From UBA3478 sp964217345 (GTDB taxonomy: Bacteria; Bacteroidota; Bacteroidia; Flavobacteriales; Flavobacteriaceae): a DNA stretch of 64,000 nucleotides. A model generated the notes under the pieces. It searched no databases and had not been told where the DNA came from. It was given only the letters and a program-made list of their open reading frames with translations. Within the stretch, counting starts at the first letter, position 1; each line of letters begins with the position of its first letter. Positions 1-7,942 of this stretch are shown here, one piece after another. The position numbers and the translations under genes are program-made. The stretch spans positions 1 through 64,000 of the forward strand of contig CAXPJI010000032.1 in the NCBI GenBank assembly GCA_964217345.1, in the 5' to 3' direction.

Positions 1-823
1 CCACATGAATACCACAAGAAGCCATAATTCGCTTCTTAGCTTGCGCTGTATCATCGCTACCTCCAACAATAGCACCGGCATGCCCCATGGTTCTACCCGC
101 AGGAGCCGTCTCGCCAGCGATAAAACCTACGACAGGTTTTTTACTACCACTGTATTTGTACCAATGTGCAGCATCAGATTCTAATTGACCTCCGATTTCA
201 CCGATCATTACAACACAATCAGTTTCTTCATCCTCAATAAGTAATTGCAGTGCTTCTCTGGTTGTGGTTCCAATGATTGGATCACCTCCAATACCGATAG
301 CGGTAGAAACTCCTAATCCTTGGCGAACAACCTGATCTGAAGCTTCATAAGTCAATGTTCCTGATTTAGAAACAATACCTACTTTTCCTTTTTTAAATAC
401 AAAGCCTGGCATAATACCGACCTTAGCCTCTTCTGGAGTAATTACACCCGGACAGTTTGGGCCAATTAAGCGGCAATCGTATTGCTTGATGTAATCGTAT
501 ACCTTAACCATATCTGCCACAGGAATACCCTCGGTGATTGCGATAATTACTTTGATGCCGGCATTTGCGGCCTCCATAATGGCATCTGCTGCAAATGCTG
601 GTGGAACAAAAATGATTGAGGTATTAGCTCCAGCTTTTTCTACAGCCTCTCTCACCGTATTAAAAACAGGACGATCAAGATGAGTCAGTCCTCCTTTACC
701 TGGGGTTACCCCTCCTACCACATTAGTTCCGTATTCGATCATTTGCTCGGCGTGAAAAGTACCTTCGGTACCTGTAAAACCCTGAACAATAATGCGAGAA
801 TCTTTATTTACTAATACACTCAT
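1..823 (-). CDS. sucD: Succinyl-CoA synthetase, alpha subunit (partial, C-terminus off the window)
   Basis: This is the ADP/GDP-forming succinyl-CoA ligase alpha subunit of the TCA cycle; it binds CoA and carries the phosphohistidine. About 274 residues are visible from an ATG at 823, and the reading frame is still open at base 1, so only the last 15-20 residues of a usual ~290 are missing. The N-terminal Rossmann CoA-binding part shows VQGFTGTEGTFHAEQM and GGVTPGKGG. The C-terminal part shows IGPNCPGVI, GKVGIVSKSGTLTYEA and GRTMGHAGAIVGG, whose His is the phosphorylated residue of the family. It lies 59 nt downstream of efp on the same strand and has its own -7 box. The beta subunit (sucC) is not in this window. 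Identification is secure. Confidence 0.95.
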   Translation of the reverse strand, partial: MSVLVNKDSRIIVQGFTGTEGTFHAEQMIEYGTNVVGGVTPGKGGLTHLDRPVFNTVREAVEKAGANTSIIFVPPAFAADAIMEAANAGIKVIIAITEGIPVADMVKVYDYIKQYDCRLIGPNCPGVITPEEAKVGIMPGFVFKKGKVGIVSKSGTLTYEASDQVVRQGLGVSTAIGIGGDPIIGTTTREALQLLIEDEETDCVVMIGEIGGQLESDAAHWYKYSGSKKPVVGFIAGETAPAGRTMGHAGAIVGGSDDTAQAKKRIMASCGIHV

Positions 824-839
824 ATCTATATTTTGATTG

Positions 840-847
840 CAAATTTA
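840..847 (-). promoter_or_regulatory. Bacteroidota -7 box (TAAATTTG) for sucD
   Basis: On the minus strand this is TAAATTTG, an exact match to the TAnnTTTG -7 element of Bacteroidota promoters, 16 nt before the sucD ATG. I see no TTG at the usual -33 distance, so it is only half a promoter. Confidence 0.35.
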
Positions 848-882
848 AAAACGACAAAGGAATGTTTTGCCTATGATTTTGT

Positions 883-1449
883 TTACTCCTTAACTCGTTC
901 GATGTATGATTTCTTTTCTGTGTCAATTTTGATCTTATCTCCTTCATTGATAAACAAAGGAACGTTGATCCTTGCACCTGTTTCTACTGTCGCTGGCTTA
1001 GTCGCATTCGTTGCTGTGTTACCTTTAACACCAGGTTCAGAGTGAGTAACCTCTAGTACAACACTTGCTGGCATATCTACTGATAATGGCGCGCTATCTT
1101 CTGTATTAAATAAAATAGTTACCACTTCTCCTTCTTTGAGTAAATCATGCGCTTCTAAAGCTTCTTCCTGAAGTGTGATTTGATCGTAATCCTCCGTATT
1201 CATAAAGTGATAGGTCAAACCTTCACTGTAGAGAAATTGAAAACTACGAGTCTCTACACGAACATCTTCTAGTTTATGCCCAGCAGAAAAGGTGTTATCA
1301 AGAACTTTTCCTGTGGTCACACTTTTAAGTTTGGTTCTTACGAATGCTGGTCCTTTTCCAGGCTTAACATGCAAGAATTCTATGATTTTGTAGATATCGT
1401 TATTAAAACGAATGCAAAGTCCTTTTCGGATGTCTGAAGTTGACGCCAT
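883..1449 (-). CDS. efp: Elongation factor P
   Basis: EF-P binds between the ribosomal P and E sites and rescues ribosomes stalled at proline runs. The 188 residues match the family length and give the three-domain arrangement: an N-terminal KOW-like domain (about 1-65) and two OB folds. The loop carrying the functional lysine is visible as HVKPGKGPAF with Lys32, the position modified in many bacteria. The C-terminal signature GNTATNATKPATVETGA is present. The ATG at 1449 lies 3 nt after the lpxA stop, so it is the translationally close last member of the lpx run. No EF-P modification gene is in the window. Confidence 0.97.
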   Translation of the reverse strand: MASTSDIRKGLCIRFNNDIYKIIEFLHVKPGKGPAFVRTKLKSVTTGKVLDNTFSAGHKLEDVRVETRSFQFLYSEGLTYHFMNTEDYDQITLQEEALEAHDLLKEGEVVTILFNTEDSAPLSVDMPASVVLEVTHSEPGVKGNTATNATKPATVETGARINVPLFINEGDKIKIDTEKKSYIERVKE

Positions 1450-1452
1450 AAA

Positions 1453-2238
1453 TTATGAGTTGTTGAAATAGCCTTTCATGATACCGCGCTTCGAAGCTCT
1501 GATGAATTCGAGTATTTCATCTCGTTCATGGGTTGCTTCCATCTCAGCTTCAATGATCTGTAAGGCTTGGGTGTTATTGTAATTCTTTTGATATAAAATT
1601 CGATAAATCTGTTGAATCTCTTTGATTTTTTCAGGTGTAAAACCTCTTCTTCTAAGTCCTACAGAATTGACACCGACGTAAGATAGAGGTTCTCTAGCCG
1701 CTTTTACGAATGGTGGAACATCCTTCCTAACCAGCGCACCACCCGTAACAAATGAATGATGGCCAATAGAAACAAATTGGTGTACCGCAACCATTCCAGC
1801 CATAACAACATTAGGTCCTACATTCACATGACCAGCGAGTGTAGAGTTATTACTGAAAATACATCCGTCAGATACATTACAATCGTGTGCGATGTGACAA
1901 TAAGCCATAATCAAGCAGTTAGACCCAACGGTGGTCTTCCAACGATCAGTGGTACCTCTATTAATGGTAACGCACTCTCTGATAGTAGTATTGTCACCGA
2001 TAACTGTTGTAGTGTCTTCGCCAGAGTACTTTAAATCTTGCGGTGGGGCAGAAATGACTGAACCCGGATAGATAAAACAGTTTTTACCAATTCTCGCACC
2101 TTCCATAATGGTTACGTTAGAACCAATCCAAGTTCCCTCACCGATCTCCACATTATTGTGAATCATGGCGAAGGGCTCAATAGTAACGTTTTTAGCAATT
2201 TTCGCCCCCGGATGTACGTAGGCCAAAGGTTGATTCAT
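1453..2238 (-). CDS. lpxA: Acyl-ACP--UDP-N-acetylglucosamine O-acyltransferase
   Basis: First step of lipid A synthesis: transfer of a 3-hydroxyacyl chain from ACP to UDP-GlcNAc in the cytosol. The 261 residues show the hexapeptide repeats of a left-handed beta-helix (for example IGEGTWIGSNVTI, IGKNCFIYPGSVI) to about residue 190, followed by the helical C-terminal domain (RRRGFTPEKIKEI). The catalytic histidine is in CHIAHDC: His118 corresponds to E. coli His125, and His115 is also kept. ATG at 2238, 6 nt after the lpxC-fabZ stop; efp starts 3 nt downstream, so the operon is tight. Confidence 0.96.
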   Translation of the reverse strand: MNQPLAYVHPGAKIAKNVTIEPFAMIHNNVEIGEGTWIGSNVTIMEGARIGKNCFIYPGSVISAPPQDLKYSGEDTTTVIGDNTTIRECVTINRGTTDRWKTTVGSNCLIMAYCHIAHDCNVSDGCIFSNNSTLAGHVNVGPNVVMAGMVAVHQFVSIGHHSFVTGGALVRKDVPPFVKAAREPLSYVGVNSVGLRRRGFTPEKIKEIQQIYRILYQKNYNNTQALQIIEAEMEATHERDEILEFIRASKRGIMKGYFNNS

Positions 2239-2244
2239 CTAGAC

Positions 2245-3630
2245 TTATTTTGTTTTTACAATTTGGGCCATTAATTCGGCCTCAGAAACGAGCTTATCAC
2301 CAACGAAAGCTAACGCCCTCATATGACAGATACCACGTCGGATAGGGGTTATTAACTCACAATCAAAAATTAGGGTGTCTCCAGGATTTACCTGATGCTT
2401 AAATCTCACGTTGTCCATCTTCATGAAGAAGGTCAGGTAATTTTCTGGATCTGGAACGGTGTTAAGGACCAAAACCCCTCCTGTTTGAGCCATAGCCTCG
2501 ATTTGAAGTACTCCAGGCATTACGGGAGCACCTGGGAAATGACCTACGAAATAAGCTTCATTCATTGATACATTTTTCAGTCCTACGACCCTAGAATTAG
2601 TGAGTTCTAAAATCTTATCTACTAGAAGAAACGGAGGACGGTGGGGTAACATATCCATGATCTGCACCGTATCCATTACAGGTTCCGTATAGATATCAAT
2701 TTTTGGTACTCGCTTACGCTTTTCGTCCTTGATTTTCTTTTGCATCACCTTGGCAAACTCAGTATTTACCAAATGACCGGGTTTGCAAGCTATTACTCTA
2801 CCCTGTATTTTACTTCCGATAAGAGCTAGATCCCCAATTACATCAAGCAGTTTGTGTCTTGCAGCTTCATTCGGATACTTCAATTCTAAGTTATTGAGAA
2901 TACCGTTTGGGGTAACCTGAATATCTTCTTTATCAAAGGCTGCTTTCAGTTTGCTTAAAGTTTCATTTGAAAGCTCCTTATCAACATATACGATAGCATT
3001 GTTGAGATCTCCACCTCTTATTAGGCCTTGATCAAGTAACATCTCAATGTCATGTAAAAAACTAAATGTACGAGCATCAGCAATTTCATCTTTGAACTCC
3101 TCAATAGAATAAAGTGAAGCATTCTGTGTCCCAAGAATCTTAGTACCAAAATCAACCATCACTTGCACCTCGTAATTTTCAGAAGGTAGAATAATGATTT
3201 CGGATCCAGATTCTACGTCTTTATAATGAATCGGTTCAGAAACGACATAAACTTCACGCTCTGCTTCTTGTTCTACCTTTCCCGCCTTTTCAAGGGCTTC
3301 TATAAAATATTGAGCCGATCCATCTAAAATAGGTGGTTCGCTAGCGTTGATCTCAATGATTGCGTTATCGTAATCTAATCCAGTTAATGCAGCCAGAACG
3401 TGCTCTGAAGTTTGAACCTCTACGCCGTTACAATCTAGAACAGTGCTTCTTTGAGTTTTGTTCACCCACTTTGCAGAGGCAGGGACCTCTGGATTTCCTT
3501 CAAGATCGACTCTTTTAAAAACGAACCCTGTGTCTGGTTCAGCGGGTTGAAAAGTTAAGGTCACCTCTTGACCTGTATGTAGGCCAATACCAGATATACT
3601 TATCGCTTTCTCTAAAGTAGTTTGTTTCAC
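2245..3630 (-). CDS. lpxC/fabZ: Bifunctional LpxC-FabZ: UDP-3-O-acyl-GlcNAc deacetylase / 3-hydroxyacyl-ACP dehydratase
   Basis: A fused enzyme of 461 residues. Residues 1 to about 305 are LpxC, the zinc amidase that commits to lipid A; zinc ligands appear as His77 (SEHVLAAL) and His259/Asp263 (ARHKLLDVIGD), with His286 (PGHLVN) as the likely acid/base residue. Residues about 315-461 are FabZ, with the hotdog active site His364 and Glu378 in HFPGAPVMPGVLQIEAM. The fusion is typical of Bacteroidota and couples lipid A commitment to fatty-acid elongation. The start is GTG at 3630, overlapping the lpxD stop as GTGA. No stop codon or frame break separates the halves, so it is a true fusion. Confidence 0.97.
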   Translation of the reverse strand: MKQTTLEKAISISGIGLHTGQEVTLTFQPAEPDTGFVFKRVDLEGNPEVPASAKWVNKTQRSTVLDCNGVEVQTSEHVLAALTGLDYDNAIIEINASEPPILDGSAQYFIEALEKAGKVEQEAEREVYVVSEPIHYKDVESGSEIIILPSENYEVQVMVDFGTKILGTQNASLYSIEEFKDEIADARTFSFLHDIEMLLDQGLIRGGDLNNAIVYVDKELSNETLSKLKAAFDKEDIQVTPNGILNNLELKYPNEAARHKLLDVIGDLALIGSKIQGRVIACKPGHLVNTEFAKVMQKKIKDEKRKRVPKIDIYTEPVMDTVQIMDMLPHRPPFLLVDKILELTNSRVVGLKNVSMNEAYFVGHFPGAPVMPGVLQIEAMAQTGGVLVLNTVPDPENYLTFFMKMDNVRFKHQVNPGDTLIFDCELITPIRRGICHMRALAFVGDKLVSEAELMAQIVKTK

Positions 3631-4664
3631 TTCTTTGATGGTTTATTGCTTACTTGTTCTAATTCTTTAACTCTAGCTTCAAGAGACACTAGGTTTTTAA
3701 AATGTATGTACGATTTGCTATAGGTGTTATAGTCTATCGCTGGAGTACCTTGAATTTTCTCGTTGTTTTTGACTTTACGAGTAACACCGCTTTGAGCTTG
3801 AATCTTCGCTCCGTCACCGATTTCAATATGACCAACGATACCTGCTTGACCTCCAATCATGACTTGACTGCCAATCTTTGTCGATCCCGCTATACCGGTT
3901 TGAGCAGCGATTACGGTATTCGGACCAACAAAAACATTGTGTGCTAGATGTACTTGGTTATCCAGTTTAACTCCCTTTGAAATACGTGTTTCCCCAAAGG
4001 TTGCTCTATCAATAGTACACGAAGAACCAATGTCTACCCCATCTTCTATGACTACTTTACCTAATTGAGGAATTTTATCAAAACCCCCATTTTCATTGGG
4101 AGAGAATCCAAATCCAGGTGCGCCGATTACAGAATTAGCATGAATAACAACGTCATCACCAATTATTGTGTCTGAATAAATCTTTACACCAGGAAATATT
4201 TCACAACGTTCACCAATGGTAACGTTGTGACCAATAAATGATTGAGCATGGATTTGTGTACCCGAACCAATTTTAGAATCTCTTTCAATCACCGCTAATG
4301 CACCCACATAAACAGATGCCTCGATCGTTGCACTTTCATGAATATTCGAAGAGCTATCAACACCATGGTATTCAGGCTTTATTGCTTGCTCATAAGCCCT
4401 CAATAACTGAGCAAATGCACGGTAGGGATCTTCTACCTTTAACAAGGTAGTTTGAATCGGTTTTCTAAGTTTAATGTCTTTAGCTACGATGACTGCAGAA
4501 GCTTCTGTACTGTAGAGAAAGTTTTCATATTTCGGGTTGGCCAAAAACGAAATTCCCCGATCACTTCCCTCCTCAATTGCCGAAAAATGGTCAATAATTT
4601 GATTAGGGTCACCGATGATATCGGCTCCAATCCAATCGGCGATTTGTTGTACATTAAAGTTCAT
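3627..4664 (-). CDS. lpxD: UDP-3-O-acylglucosamine N-acyltransferase
   Basis: Third lipid A enzyme, N-acylating UDP-3-O-acyl-glucosamine. From the ATG at 4664 the protein has 345 residues, the normal length. It has an N-terminal uridine-binding domain (to about residue 100), hexapeptide repeats (IGSGTQIHAQSFIGHNVTIG and similar) and a C-terminal helix. The catalytic His is in HLAHNVFVG (His242). A TTG three codons upstream would add three residues, but the ATG fits the family's N-terminus better. It lies 19 nt after the HD-protein stop and overlaps lpxC-fabZ by 4 nt. Confidence 0.95.
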   Translation of the reverse strand: MNFNVQQIADWIGADIIGDPNQIIDHFSAIEEGSDRGISFLANPKYENFLYSTEASAVIVAKDIKLRKPIQTTLLKVEDPYRAFAQLLRAYEQAIKPEYHGVDSSSNIHESATIEASVYVGALAVIERDSKIGSGTQIHAQSFIGHNVTIGERCEIFPGVKIYSDTIIGDDVVIHANSVIGAPGFGFSPNENGGFDKIPQLGKVVIEDGVDIGSSCTIDRATFGETRISKGVKLDNQVHLAHNVFVGPNTVIAAQTGIAGSTKIGSQVMIGGQAGIVGHIEIGDGAKIQAQSGVTRKVKNNEKIQGTPAIDYNTYSKSYIHFKNLVSLEARVKELEQVSNKPSKK

Positions 4665-4683
4665 TCGGCGCAAAGGTAAGGAT

Positions 4684-5913
4684 TTATGGCAGTTGTAGTT
4701 TAGGTGAGCATATATAGTTCTTCTCGTGTTTTACACTAAATGCACCGGCTCCCGCATAGCGACTCGCTTGCATAAAATCCATCACCTCACCTCCTCTAAA
4801 AAGAATTCGAATCGGTTGTTTGTTAGGGTTATATGCTAAATTCCAAAGAGTCCCGTCATAAACAAGATAGTGTGCATCACTAAAGCTCACGTTATATTCT
4901 TTTGCAACTTCGATCTTTAATACTTCTATTTCTTTTTCACTGGCGCGTTCTTCTCTAAATCTAACCTCGAGAAGATCTCTATTGAGAATTCCGCTACAAA
5001 GGCGAGCTAGAATGGTATCGCTGTGATTTGACCATCTTTTAATACATGCCATAATATCGATATCATCGATCGCAGCAAATTGATGAAACGTAATTTCTTT
5101 ATCGCTATCCTTTGAAAATTGTTGATTCAAGAAATACATAAGATTCGGAGGACCCTCAACAAGTTCCCCGCGATCAATTAATTCTTTGGCTCTCTCAATA
5201 ATCTTCCCGAGCATGATTTCAGCGACAATACTGGTCTTGTGAAGGTAAACTTGCCAGTACATAAAGCGACGCGCCATTAGAAACTTTTCAACAGAATAAA
5301 TTCCCTTTTCTTCTATAACAAGAGAATCATCAACCACATTTATGGTGCTAATCAAACGTTCTGAATTGATATTCCCTTCAGTAACACCAGCAAAAAAACT
5401 ATCTCGTTTGAGATAATCAAGGCGATCCATATCAAGCTGACTAGAAACTAGATGATTTAAAAAAGGTCTATCCGATTCACCTTTAAAAATGGCGATTGCC
5501 TTATCGAGTTGACCATCAAATTCTTGGTTTAAAAGCTCCATAAATCCTAGAGAAAGGGATTCATGATGTTTTGATATTAATTTCTCTTCTAATGCGTGAG
5601 AAAATGGACCGTGGCCGATATCATGAAGTAAAATCGCTAACAAAAGTCCTTGCCTTTCTTCTGCCGAAATACTTATTCCCTTCAGAGACAAGGTGTCAAT
5701 AGCTCTTTGCATTAAATTCATCGCTCCCAAAGCATGATGAAAACGAGTATGATGCGCCCCTGGATAAACCAAATAGGAAAGACCCATTTGCGAAATGCGT
5801 CTCAACCTTTGAAAAAAAGGATGAGAGATTACTTGAAGAATAAGTGGTGAAGGAATGGCGACAGAACCGTATATCGGGTCATTAAACACCTTTAATTTAT
5901 GGCTAGACAACAC
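4684..5913 (-). CDS. HD-domain phosphohydrolase (dNTPase-like)
   Basis: A 409-residue HD-superfamily metal-dependent phosphohydrolase. The N-terminal half holds the HD motif: histidines at 59-60 in RFHHALG, His97-Asp98 in LLHDIGHGPFSHALE, and a later Asp in SSQLDMDRLDYLKRD. This arrangement is shared with SAMHD1-like and EF1143-like dNTP triphosphohydrolases, so nucleotide hydrolysis is the likely activity, but substrate is inferred only. The family N-terminus (KVFNDPIYG) leaves no room for an ATG, so the start is GTG at 5913 or the adjacent TTG at 5910. It is first in the minus-strand run leading into lpxD and diverges from tsaE across 28 nt. Confidence 0.85.
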   Translation of the reverse strand: MLSSHKLKVFNDPIYGSVAIPSPLILQVISHPFFQRLRRISQMGLSYLVYPGAHHTRFHHALGAMNLMQRAIDTLSLKGISISAEERQGLLLAILLHDIGHGPFSHALEEKLISKHHESLSLGFMELLNQEFDGQLDKAIAIFKGESDRPFLNHLVSSQLDMDRLDYLKRDSFFAGVTEGNINSERLISTINVVDDSLVIEEKGIYSVEKFLMARRFMYWQVYLHKTSIVAEIMLGKIIERAKELIDRGELVEGPPNLMYFLNQQFSKDSDKEITFHQFAAIDDIDIMACIKRWSNHSDTILARLCSGILNRDLLEVRFREERASEKEIEVLKIEVAKEYNVSFSDAHYLVYDGTLWNLAYNPNKQPIRILFRGGEVMDFMQASRYAGAGAFSVKHEKNYICSPKLQLP

Positions 5914-5921
5914 TATCTTTG
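5914..5921 (+). promoter_or_regulatory. -7 box (TATCTTTG) for tsaE
   Basis: Exact TAnnTTTG match in the 28-nt divergent gap, 20 nt before the tsaE ATG. No clear TTG at the -33 distance. Confidence 0.35.
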
Positions 5922-5941
5922 ATACTTAAAGAGTCACAAAG

Positions 5942-6400
5942 ATGACCATAAATATGTCAGTAGGCAAGAAAGCACATCCCGACCTTGTACTTGAGTACAC
6001 CTTAGAAGATATCGATCAATACGCTTTTGAGATTGTTAAACAATTACCTTCTAAAGGTGAAGTGTATATGGAAGGAGAAATGGGTGCCGGAAAGACTACA
6101 CTAATAAAGACCATTTTACGGATCTTAGGTGTAAAAGATGCGATTAGTAGCCCTACATTCTCCCTGGTTAATACTTATGAATTGCCTAACCAAAAGCCTA
6201 TATTTCACGCCGACCTTTATCGCGTCGAAAACGAAGAAGAGCTTTATGATATTGGTTTCGACGAATATTTAGAATCGAATAGTTTAATCTTTATTGAATG
6301 GTCAGAACGCATGACTTCCCTATTTAATCCTAAAGCAATGAAGATAACGATTGAAATCACTTCACAGAATAGGCGAAAATTGAGCATTTATAGTTCCTGA
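5942..6400 (+). CDS. tsaE: tRNA threonylcarbamoyladenosine biosynthesis ATPase TsaE
   Basis: ATPase partner of TsaB/TsaD in making the t6A37 modification of ANN-decoding tRNAs. The 152 residues show the Walker A loop GEMGAGKTT (about 46-54), the family signature SSPTFSLVNTY, HADLYR, and the C-terminal IEWSERM. ATG at 5942, with a second in-frame ATG at 5954 that would give a 148-residue protein; homologue lengths allow both. The alanine-dehydrogenase family gene begins 18 nt downstream, so the two are probably cotranscribed. Confidence 0.93.
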   Translation: MTINMSVGKKAHPDLVLEYTLEDIDQYAFEIVKQLPSKGEVYMEGEMGAGKTTLIKTILRILGVKDAISSPTFSLVNTYELPNQKPIFHADLYRVENEEELYDIGFDEYLESNSLIFIEWSERMTSLFNPKAMKITIEITSQNRRKLSIYSS

Positions 6401-6418
6401 TTTTGTATTTTTCGCAGC

Positions 6419-7612
6419 ATGAGTAAATCTCCATTTTCAAGAGCTGAACTTTTACCTCAAGAAGAAAGGCTTTGGGTTAACCATTCTGAGGAGCGTTTAG
6501 TGGTAAGCTTTGCAAAGGCTTCAACGCTTCAAGAAAGAAGAGTTGCAATCACACCTGAAGGGGTTAAACAGCTCTGTCAATTAGGTCATGAAATTATCAT
6601 CGAGAAGGATTTAGGACTACATGCAGGATATGACAATCGGGATTACTCTGTGGCCGGTGCTGAAGTTACAGCTGACGATAAAAGAGTGTTTGGTTCTCCA
6701 TTTATTGTCAAAATTGATCCATTTACTATAGAAGAAATTGAAAAGATTCCGGTAGGCTGTACCCTTTTATCCGCACTTCAGATAAAAACTAAAGAGGAAG
6801 CCTACTTTGAAAAGCTTCTCGAAAAGAAGATTACTGCTATTGGTTTAGAATTTATTCAAGAAGGTTCTAATCATTTCCCATTTGTTGAAAGTTTAGGTGA
6901 AATTGCTGGGCAAAGCGCCATACATATCGCCTCTGAATTACTCTCTGCATCTAACAAAGGTAAAGGATTGCTTTTCGGAAGTATTACGGGTGTTCCTCCC
7001 ATTCAAACCGTGGTTATAGGAGCACAAACTACAGGAGTAGAAGCTGCTCGAACGGCATTATCCTTAGGATCAGATGTAACCCTTTACGATAATGATTTAT
7101 CAAAATTACGGAGCGCTCGAAACAATATAGGGCCTAATTTACATACCTCTACCCTCTCTCAAGAAGGAATATCGAAACATCTTAAAACTGCGGATGTCGT
7201 TATCGGAACCCTTACAGGAGAAAAAAGAGCTCCGATAGTTGTGTTGGAGTCTATGGTTGCTCAGATGAAATCAGGATCAATAATTGTCGATGTTAGTATC
7301 GATAGTGGAGGGTGTATCGAAACCTCAGAGCTTACCACTCATGACGATCCTATTCGTGTTATTTATGACGTAATTCATTACGGGGTTCCCAATATACCAT
7401 CGAGATATCCTAAAACTTCCTCTATAGCACTCAACGCATTAGTGGTGTCCTATCTTCTTAAATTGAACTCGAATGGAGGAGTACCGGCAGGATTTAAAAA
7501 TTCTCAAGAATTACAATCAGGTGTTTATACCTATAACGGTTATTTAACTAGTAACTTTGTGGCTGATTGGTTTCCTTTACCCTTTCGAAATCTTTCGCTG
7601 TTAACACTATAA
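6419..7612 (+). CDS. ald: Alanine dehydrogenase family protein
   Basis: A 397-residue NAD(P)-binding protein of the alanine dehydrogenase / transhydrogenase N-terminal family. Substrate-site residues align by eye: Arg41 in ERRVAITPEGV (Ald Arg15) and Lys98 in FIVKIDPF (Ald Lys75). The nucleotide-binding Rossmann region contains VVIGAQTTGVEAARTA, and VDVSIDSGG keeps the Asp of the active site. The position of the usual catalytic His96 (in YLHLA of classical Ald) reads Gln121 (SALQIK). I recall flavobacterial homologues also having Gln here, so it may be a subfamily trait, and true alanine dehydrogenase activity should not be assumed. The next gene starts 1 nt after the stop. Confidence 0.85.
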   Translation: MSKSPFSRAELLPQEERLWVNHSEERLVVSFAKASTLQERRVAITPEGVKQLCQLGHEIIIEKDLGLHAGYDNRDYSVAGAEVTADDKRVFGSPFIVKIDPFTIEEIEKIPVGCTLLSALQIKTKEEAYFEKLLEKKITAIGLEFIQEGSNHFPFVESLGEIAGQSAIHIASELLSASNKGKGLLFGSITGVPPIQTVVIGAQTTGVEAARTALSLGSDVTLYDNDLSKLRSARNNIGPNLHTSTLSQEGISKHLKTADVVIGTLTGEKRAPIVVLESMVAQMKSGSIIVDVSIDSGGCIETSELTTHDDPIRVIYDVIHYGVPNIPSRYPKTSSIALNALVVSYLLKLNSNGGVPAGFKNSQELQSGVYTYNGYLTSNFVADWFPLPFRNLSLLTL

Positions 7613-7613
7613 T

Positions 7614-7940
7614 ATGGCTTTTGTTAAGCGATTATTCTGGTATCTTATTGGATTAGGAATTGGTTCAATTTTCTTGTGGTTTATCGTTGATAAAAAAACC
7701 GATGGCAAAGGTGTTGACTTTTGTTATTTACCTAATTGTAGGGTAGTCAAAGATCTAAGAACCGCAAATGTGATAAAGGGCCAGGATAGTTTAAAAATTG
7801 CAAAAGTCCTAGAAGACGCTTCTATCGACTTCAAAAGAAGTGAACCTCGCAAAGAACCTTGCAAAGAATACCTTTTTAATAGCGCTGGTATTGAATACAG
7901 AATCGCTCGTTGTCCTGAGGGAGTTCGGCTGATTGAATAA
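7614..7940 (+). CDS. Small membrane-anchored protein, DUF4258-like
   Basis: 108 residues with one N-terminal membrane segment (about 7-25, WYLIGLGIGSIFLWFIV) and a soluble part with Cys37, Cys42, Cys83 and Cys99. I recall proteins of this shape beside the alanine-dehydrogenase family gene in flavobacteria, named DUF4258; the assignment is from memory of architecture, not a search. Starts 1 nt after the ald stop, so translation is probably coupled. Its TAA is 2 nt from the convergent stop of proline dehydrogenase. Function unknown. Confidence 0.7.
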   Translation: MAFVKRLFWYLIGLGIGSIFLWFIVDKKTDGKGVDFCYLPNCRVVKDLRTANVIKGQDSLKIAKVLEDASIDFKRSEPRKEPCKEYLFNSAGIEYRIARCPEGVRLIE

Positions 7941-7942
7941 GG

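Noticed and set aside
833..1045. 70-codon plus-strand ORF opposite efp
   Set aside because: It lies almost wholly antisense to the well-identified efp, has no recognisable domain and no promoter of its own.
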